Assembly: GCA_046758065.1 (NCBI GenBank)
Contig: JBHHZM010000061.1
Span: forward strand, 1 to 19,148
Origin: JBHHZM01 sp046758065
Lineage (GTDB): Bacteria; Pseudomonadota; Alphaproteobacteria; JAAXGF01
Direction of reading: 5' to 3'
Length of the DNA stretch: 19,148 nucleotides
Positions 14,974 through 19,148 of the stretch are shown here, piece by piece. A model generated the notes under the pieces. That model was not told the DNA's origin. It did no database searches and saw only the letters and a list, made by a program, of their open reading frames with translations. Position 1 is the stretch's first letter; the number at the start of each line of letters is the position of its first letter. Made by a program: the position numbers and the translations under genes.

Positions 14974-15891
14974 GTGAAATCCGTTCTGCTCGCCGCCGTC
15001 TTAAGTCTCGCCCTTGCGGCGCCTGCGCGCGCGGATATTGCCCAAGCCATGGCCGCCTACCGGGCCGGCAACTATGAGGCGGCTTTCCGCGCCTTCGCGA
15101 CACTCGCCGAGGCCGGCGATGCGAACGCCCAGTTCAACCTCGGCAACATGTACATGGGCGGCAAAGGCGTCGTCCGCGACTACGCCGAGGCGCACAAGTG
15201 GTACGAGCGCGCCGCGGCGCAGGATCTCGCTGTCGCCCAGACCCGTATCGGTATGCTCTACTTCGAAGGGCTGGGCGTCGTCCGCGACTATGCCGAGGCC
15301 GAACGCTGGTTCCGTCGCGCCGCGGCCCGCGACGAGCCCGACGCCGAAGCGCGGCTCGGCGTCATGTACCTCGAGGGACGCGGCGTTGCGCGCGACGCCG
15401 GGCAGGCCCACGACTGGTTTCGCCGCGCCGCGGCCCGCGACGACCCTCTCGCCGAGTATTATCTCGGCATGATGCGGCGCCGCGGCATCGGCATCGGGCG
15501 CGACGACGCTGCGGCCGCCCGCTGGCTGCGCCGCGCGGCCGAGCAGAATCACCCGCTGGCCCAGTTCGAACTGGGACTGATGCGGCTCGCCGGCGAAGGC
15601 GTAGCGCGCGACGCCGGCAAGGCCGAAGCCTGGTTCTGGTTCGCCGCCGAACAGGGCCTTTCGGTGGCGCAGTACGACCTCGGCCTGATGTACGCGCGCG
15701 GCGACGGCGTGACGCGCGATTACGTCATAGCGTACAAATGGCTCGATCTCGCGGCGGCGAACGCGCTTCTCGACGACGAGCGTTCCCGCGCCGAACGAAA
15801 TCGGGCGCGCATCGCCCGTCTCATGTCCCCGGCCGAGATCGCCAGCGCGCGGAGACGGACACGCACTTGGCTCGCAGAACACATGAAGTAA
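14974..15891 (+). CDS. secreted Sel1-repeat (SLR/TPR-like) protein
   Basis: 305 residues: signal peptide (MKSVLLAAVLSLALAAPARA, cleavage after 20), then six Sel1-like repeats at about 50-265 with the usual A..NLG.MY..G.GV.RD...A..W...AA pattern, and a charged helical tail (RNRARIARLMSPAEIASARRRTRTWLAEHMK) seen in other alphaproteobacterial Sel1 proteins. Such repeats form superhelical scaffolds for protein-protein contacts, here in the periplasm. The first two repeat units share a 26-bp DNA segment with one mismatch (15166-15191 and 15274-15299), spaced by exactly 36 codons, a trace of tandem duplication. GTG start with GGAGGG 10 nt upstream, inside a hairpin. Converges with the asmA-like gene 18 bp away. 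Partner unknown. Confidence 0.9.
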   Translation: MKSVLLAAVLSLALAAPARADIAQAMAAYRAGNYEAAFRAFATLAEAGDANAQFNLGNMYMGGKGVVRDYAEAHKWYERAAAQDLAVAQTRIGMLYFEGLGVVRDYAEAERWFRRAAARDEPDAEARLGVMYLEGRGVARDAGQAHDWFRRAAARDDPLAEYYLGMMRRRGIGIGRDDAAAARWLRRAAEQNHPLAQFELGLMRLAGEGVARDAGKAEAWFWFAAEQGLSVAQYDLGLMYARGDGVTRDYVIAYKWLDLAAANALLDDERSRAERNRARIARLMSPAEIASARRRTRTWLAEHMK

Positions 15892-15909
15892 AAGCCAAAT
15901 ACCCCTGAT

Positions 15910-17934
15910 TTAGTTTCCGAACAGGCCCTTCAACATCTTGAGAGGATTAGGAGCCGTCGTCCCTTGCTCGCCGCCCTGTCCGCCGCCGGTTACGCCTTCG
16001 ACCAGCCCCTTGACGCCACCGGCGCCCTGGCCGACGAGGCCCTTGCCGGTCTCGATCAACGCCTTCGGCGACTTGGCGACACCTTCGACGATGCCGGCAA
16101 GGTCGGGCCGATAGGCGATGTCGTGCCATGGTCCTTCGGCGATCACCGGCACCATGATGCCGGCGACGTCGGTCGCGCCGCCCTGGCCCTCGGCCGTAGC
16201 CGCGAGCTTGGGCTCGATCCGGTACTTGAGCCTGCGCGCCGGCAGATCGACGGTGCCTGAGCCCTGAATGCGCAGGAGCGGCGCCAACAGTTTCAGGTCG
16301 TCATTCCGCAAGATGCCGTTTTCGATGACGAAGCTGCCCGATAATTCCGCGAAGTCGGTCTTTTGCGCCTCGCCCGCGCCGGCGCCGAGGAAGGCCGACT
16401 TGACGTTGCGCACCATGGCGCCGATGTCGATCCCCTCGATGGCGCCGTCGAGGAAGGTCACCGATCCCTTGCCGTTGAGATTGGAGACGATCTCGCGCTC
16501 GCTGCGGCCGAAGCCCGTCACCGTGAATTCCGCCGCCGCCGTGCCCGAAAGACGCTCGAACCCCGCGGAGTCGCGGAGCAGCGGCTGCGCCTGAACGCCC
16601 GAGATTCGTACCGATTTGACGATACGCGGCACCTCCTTGCGCGTGTCGAGCTCGATGCGGGCGGCGCCGTTGCCGTCATAGAGCGCCATCTCGGCGAGAT
16701 CGACAACGAGCCTGCCTCCATCGAGGTTCACCTTGAGGACGCTGCGGCCGATCTTAACCTTACGCGCTGCGAGAGCGCCGGTGCTGAAGGCGAGATCGGC
16801 GTCGAGCGCCTTGAGCGCGCTGAAGTCGATGGGCTCGTCGCTCCAGGTCCCGGGCGCTCCCGATGTACTCTCCGCAGTCGCTCCTTCACCGCCGGAAGCG
16901 GCGGATTCGGGCGGCAGATAGGGGTTGAGGTCGAGCGCGTCGACGTCGAGCCGGCCGGTTACCCGGGGACGGGCGCCGGCGAGATCGACCGCGAACGCGC
17001 CCCTGCCGTTAATCTCGTCGAACGAAATCTCGGCTTCCGAAAACGCGTAACGCCCGCGCCCGGCGCTCAGCACTCCCTTGACGCGGAACGGACCGAAGCC
17101 CGAACCCGCGACCTCGATCGGGTTGCCCGTCCAGGCGGCCAGCTCGCGCAGCGACGGCACGTCGAGGTCGATCCTGCCGTCGGCGCTGAATGCGGAACCG
17201 GCGGCCAGCCCGCCGGCGAACGAAAGAACCAGCGGCGAACTCTCGATCCGAGCGTTGATCTCGGCCCTCTCGCCGGCGGCGAGCCGCGCCGGCGTCACCA
17301 CGCCGGCCTTCAAGGACAGGCGCTGACCGTTGAAGACCAGCGAGCCGTCGGCCTCGAGCGGGCTGTCGAGCGACGCCAGCGCAAGCTTCATGTTGATCTC
17401 GCTCAACCGGTAGTCGGCGCCGGTCGCATCGCGATAGGCGAGCGTACCGTTCTCGATCCGCACGTCGCCGAGGCGGAGGTCGGCAAGCGCCATTTCCCCA
17501 CCGCCTTCGGATTGCGCCGGCGCCGCGCTCGGCGCCGCGCCTCCTGCAACGTCGAACGCCCAGTTGGGGCGGCCGCCGGAATCGACCTCGAGGTTGATCA
17601 CGGGATCGACGAGGACGAAGCGAGCAATTTCTATAGAACCGCTGATTAGAGGAAATACTTCGAGTTTTGCTTCAAGACGCGACAGCGACACCATGTCGTC
17701 CGCGCCGGCGCCCGGAGCATTGGCGAAATGGAGGTTCTCGACCACGATCTCGACCGAAGGTAGCAGCGAAAGTCGGATGTCTCCGTCAATAACGAGATCG
17801 CGACCCGTTGCCGCCCGCACCTGCGCGGTAAGTTGTTCCTTATAGGTGTCGAGCGGCACCAGCATCGGGGCGATGATCGCCAGAACGATGATCCCGACGA
17901 CGACACCGCCAATGGCGATCAGTGCCTTTTTCAT
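15910..17934 (-). CDS. AsmA-family envelope protein
   Basis: 674 residues from ATG 17934. The N-terminus MKKALIAIGGVVVGIIVLAIIAPMLVPLDTYKEQL is the standard AsmA signal anchor, followed by the AsmA block (VRAATGRDLVIDGDIRLSLLPSVEIVVENLHFAN), a long beta-rich middle with a Gly/Ala/Ser linker (about 343-368), and the conserved C-terminal AsmA block (LNGKGSVTFLDGAIEGIDIGAMVRNV). A Gly-rich tail (about 633-665) precedes LKMLKGLFGN. AsmA-like proteins are anchored in the inner membrane and span the periplasm; relatives (TamB, YhdP) are implicated in phospholipid transport to the outer membrane. An upstream GTG at 17973 would add 13 residues before the anchor and is less likely. A CtrA box lies 70 bp upstream. 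Confidence 0.92.
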   Translation of the reverse strand: MKKALIAIGGVVVGIIVLAIIAPMLVPLDTYKEQLTAQVRAATGRDLVIDGDIRLSLLPSVEIVVENLHFANAPGAGADDMVSLSRLEAKLEVFPLISGSIEIARFVLVDPVINLEVDSGGRPNWAFDVAGGAAPSAAPAQSEGGGEMALADLRLGDVRIENGTLAYRDATGADYRLSEINMKLALASLDSPLEADGSLVFNGQRLSLKAGVVTPARLAAGERAEINARIESSPLVLSFAGGLAAGSAFSADGRIDLDVPSLRELAAWTGNPIEVAGSGFGPFRVKGVLSAGRGRYAFSEAEISFDEINGRGAFAVDLAGARPRVTGRLDVDALDLNPYLPPESAASGGEGATAESTSGAPGTWSDEPIDFSALKALDADLAFSTGALAARKVKIGRSVLKVNLDGGRLVVDLAEMALYDGNGAARIELDTRKEVPRIVKSVRISGVQAQPLLRDSAGFERLSGTAAAEFTVTGFGRSEREIVSNLNGKGSVTFLDGAIEGIDIGAMVRNVKSAFLGAGAGEAQKTDFAELSGSFVIENGILRNDDLKLLAPLLRIQGSGTVDLPARRLKYRIEPKLAATAEGQGGATDVAGIMVPVIAEGPWHDIAYRPDLAGIVEGVAKSPKALIETGKGLVGQGAGGVKGLVEGVTGGGQGGEQGTTAPNPLKMLKGLFGN

Positions 17935-18003
17935 AGCCGTTCTACTCGCAAGGATGTGTGACGATTGCCACACCTTACGTCTTGTTGTCGCCGCGCGACA
18001 CGG

Positions 18004-18020
18004 TTAATCGCATGTTAACC
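18004..18020 (+). promoter_or_regulatory. CtrA binding box in divergent promoter region
   Basis: TTAATCGCATGTTAACC is an exact TTAA-N7-TTAACC. It lies 69 bp from the asmA-like start and 82 bp from the start of the plus-strand membrane protein, so it could act on either promoter. A GACTC (GANTC, CcrM-type) site follows at 18046-18050. Confidence 0.65.
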
Positions 18021-18102
18021 TCTATGGACTACCCTGCCCTCGAGGGACTCCGGTCTCGGCGTCCGCCTCATTCTTCCCGGAATTCCAGGGAGTAAGAGGG
18101 AC

Positions 18103-18537
18103 ATGCAAAACCGGAACGACAGGAAGAAGGTCGGTCGCGCCCGCAAGTGGGCGGCGATCGGCGCCGCCGGGCTATGGATCCTGACGGCCGGCTGGTTCCA
18201 GTTCGTGCCGTCCCAGCAACCTTCCTACTCCTATCAGGGCTTTCAAACGGGCACGGCGGCGGAACAGTGCCGCGGCAAATATTCCAAACGCAGCTTCTCG
18301 GAGCGCTACGCCTGCACCACCGCCTCCCGGCTTGCCGGCGATCAGATGGTTTTCGTGACCGGCGTGATGAAAGTGCTGATCGTTTTCCTGCCGCCCCTGC
18401 TCCTTGCCGGCGGCTTCCGTTACGCCAAGAAACGCAAACGCAAGCTGGCCGCCGCCGCGCTCGCCCGGCGCAAGGCGGCCCACAAGCGCAAGCTTGAGGC
18501 GACCACGGCCCAAACGGGCGCAGCCGGGACGGCATAA
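18103..18537 (+). CDS. small two-TM membrane protein, unknown function
   Basis: 144 residues: basic N-terminus (MQNRNDRKKVGRARK), a first membrane helix at about 16-34, an exported loop of ~50 residues rich in Tyr/Ser/Gln with two cysteines in EQCRGKYSKRSFSERYACTT (Cys56 and Cys71, possible disulfide), a second helix at about 86-104, and a Lys/Arg/Ala-rich C-terminal tail (YAKKRKRKLAAAALARRKAAHKRKLEA), cytoplasmic by the positive-inside rule. GAGGG lies just before the ATG. No domain family recognised by name. It shares a CtrA-box promoter region with the divergent AsmA-like gene, so cell-cycle regulation is possible. Confidence 0.75.
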   Translation: MQNRNDRKKVGRARKWAAIGAAGLWILTAGWFQFVPSQQPSYSYQGFQTGTAAEQCRGKYSKRSFSERYACTTASRLAGDQMVFVTGVMKVLIVFLPPLLLAGGFRYAKKRKRKLAAAALARRKAAHKRKLEATTAQTGAAGTA

Positions 18538-19148
18538 CAGGAAGGTCCCGAACTCGATTCCATCGTGATGGACGGCGGGCCAGCCCCCACGCGGGCGTGA
18601 CCATGCGGCAGCGTCCGTCGATTCGAACCCGGTGAAAACCTACGACGCCGTGCAAGGGGGAAACTTGCACGACGTCGCTGGTTCGGAAGTGCTGGCAGCG
18701 CTCTGCGGTACGGCGGGGGGAGCCGACTGCGGACCGTCATGACCGTCCGGGGCCGGCGGTCGACGATCGAATGCGCTTGCCAGTCACCGTGTGGCGATAA
18801 TTTCTCTTCTCCTCCATCTTGCGGATGATGCCATCGAGGCCGGTCCCGGCGCGCTGTTCTCGTCCCGAGCATCGGCGATGCCCCGGCCCTCCCGACCGGG
18901 CACCACTCTTTCGCCGCACTGGCGGACGAGGTCGTCGATGATCACAGTCGTCACGGTTGTCAACGCTCCAAGTTCTCGTTACATAGCGTGGTCGGATATC
19001 CGGCTCGCGTGAATGAATATTGATATAAAACCCCTAACAATTGTTTAATGTGAGAGACAAATTTTCAAAAAACTCATAAAAATATTTTTATTATTGTTTA
19101 GATAAAATTTTATGAAATAACATTTCATTTTATCATATAACTTTATCT
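18538..19148. other. 611-bp gene-poor right end
   Basis: No reading frame here has a credible start, Shine-Dalgarno and protein-like composition; short frames on both strands are low-complexity Arg/Pro/Ser products. CCATCGTGATGG (18560-18571) is a small dyad and a larger compound hairpin lies at 18624-18685. GANTC sites occur at 18556-18560 and 18620-18624. From about 19010 the composition changes sharply: 23 G/C in the last 128 bases, with AACAATTGTT (19038-19047) and an ATAAAATTTTAT palindrome. Confidence 0.5.
18624..18685. other. compound inverted repeat, possible structured RNA
   Basis: Inner stem: CGACGCCGTGCAAG (18643-18656) pairs with CTTGCACGACGTCG (18664-18677), 13 of 14 positions, loop GGGGAAA. 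Outer stem: CGAACC (18624-18629) pairs with GGTTCG (18680-18685) across an asymmetric internal loop. It lies 87 nt after the membrane-protein stop with no T-run, so it is not a standard terminator. Confidence 0.5.

Noticed and set aside
15166..15299. 26-bp direct repeat with one mismatch as a mobile or recombination element
   Set aside because: It lies in frame within the Sel1 gene at exactly one repeat length (36 codons), so it is explained by internal domain duplication.
18791..19012. 73-codon plus-strand frame near the right end
   Set aside because: No Shine-Dalgarno, low-complexity Ser/Arg/Pro composition and no recognisable features; overlapping frames on the other strand are equally long.

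Overview
The window looks like a piece of chromosome from a free-living alphaproteobacterium, probably Rhodospirillales or a near relative. The evidence is a GC-rich coding background, an rlpA-dacA-tmk-holB-metG-tatD gene order of a kind common in that class, DUF1194, Sel1 and AsmA proteins of alphaproteobacterial style, two full CtrA-type boxes (TTAA-N7-TTAACC) and a near-perfect ParB centromere site (parS). Taxonomy is inference; there is no rRNA here.

Layout. 1-595: 3' end of a beta-hydroxyacid dehydrogenase. 627-1274 (-): TIGR02466-type 2OG-Fe(II) oxygenase. 1413-1595 (+): small His-rich lipoprotein. 1636-2436 (-): mazG. 2437-2934: spacer with dyads and GANTC sites. 2935-3723 (-): tatD. 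4065-5114 (+): diguanylate cyclase, placed against the flow of the surrounding minus-strand genes. 5161-11627 (-): a tight block that reads mltB, rlpA, dacA-like, tmk, holB, metG in its own direction of transcription. 11769-12833 (+): TauD/TfdA-like dioxygenase. 12876-12966 (+): tRNA-Ser(UGA). 13139-13290: AT-rich island with parS and a CtrA box. 13395-14120 (+): DUF1194 vWA-like protein. 14564-14860 (+): small secreted protein. 14974-15891 (+): Sel1-repeat protein whose Shine-Dalgarno lies in a hairpin. 15910-17934 (-): AsmA-family protein. 18103-18537 (+): small two-TM protein. These last two diverge from a second CtrA box. 18538-19148: no convincing gene, one long hairpin, and a very AT-rich end.

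How it fits together. The minus-strand block combines cell-wall remodelling (lytic transglycosylase MltB, DPBB/SPOR protein RlpA, D,D-carboxypeptidase) with DNA precursor and replication functions (thymidylate kinase, delta' clamp-loader subunit), Met-tRNA synthesis and TatD nuclease. MazG nearby is a nucleotide-pool cleaner. The diguanylate cyclase adds a c-di-GMP signal. The plus-strand right half is mostly envelope proteins of unclear function.

Most notable signals: (i) parS at 13139-13154 with a CtrA box 17 bp away in an AT-rich island, suggesting an origin-proximal, cell-cycle-controlled locus; (ii) a second CtrA box with the same extended sequence at 18004-18020; (iii) RlpA lacking the Glu reported as needed for activity in Pseudomonas RlpA; (iv) a perfect hairpin covering the Shine-Dalgarno of the Sel1 gene; (v) a compound hairpin at 18624-18685. 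No mobile element, CRISPR array or obvious defence system was found.
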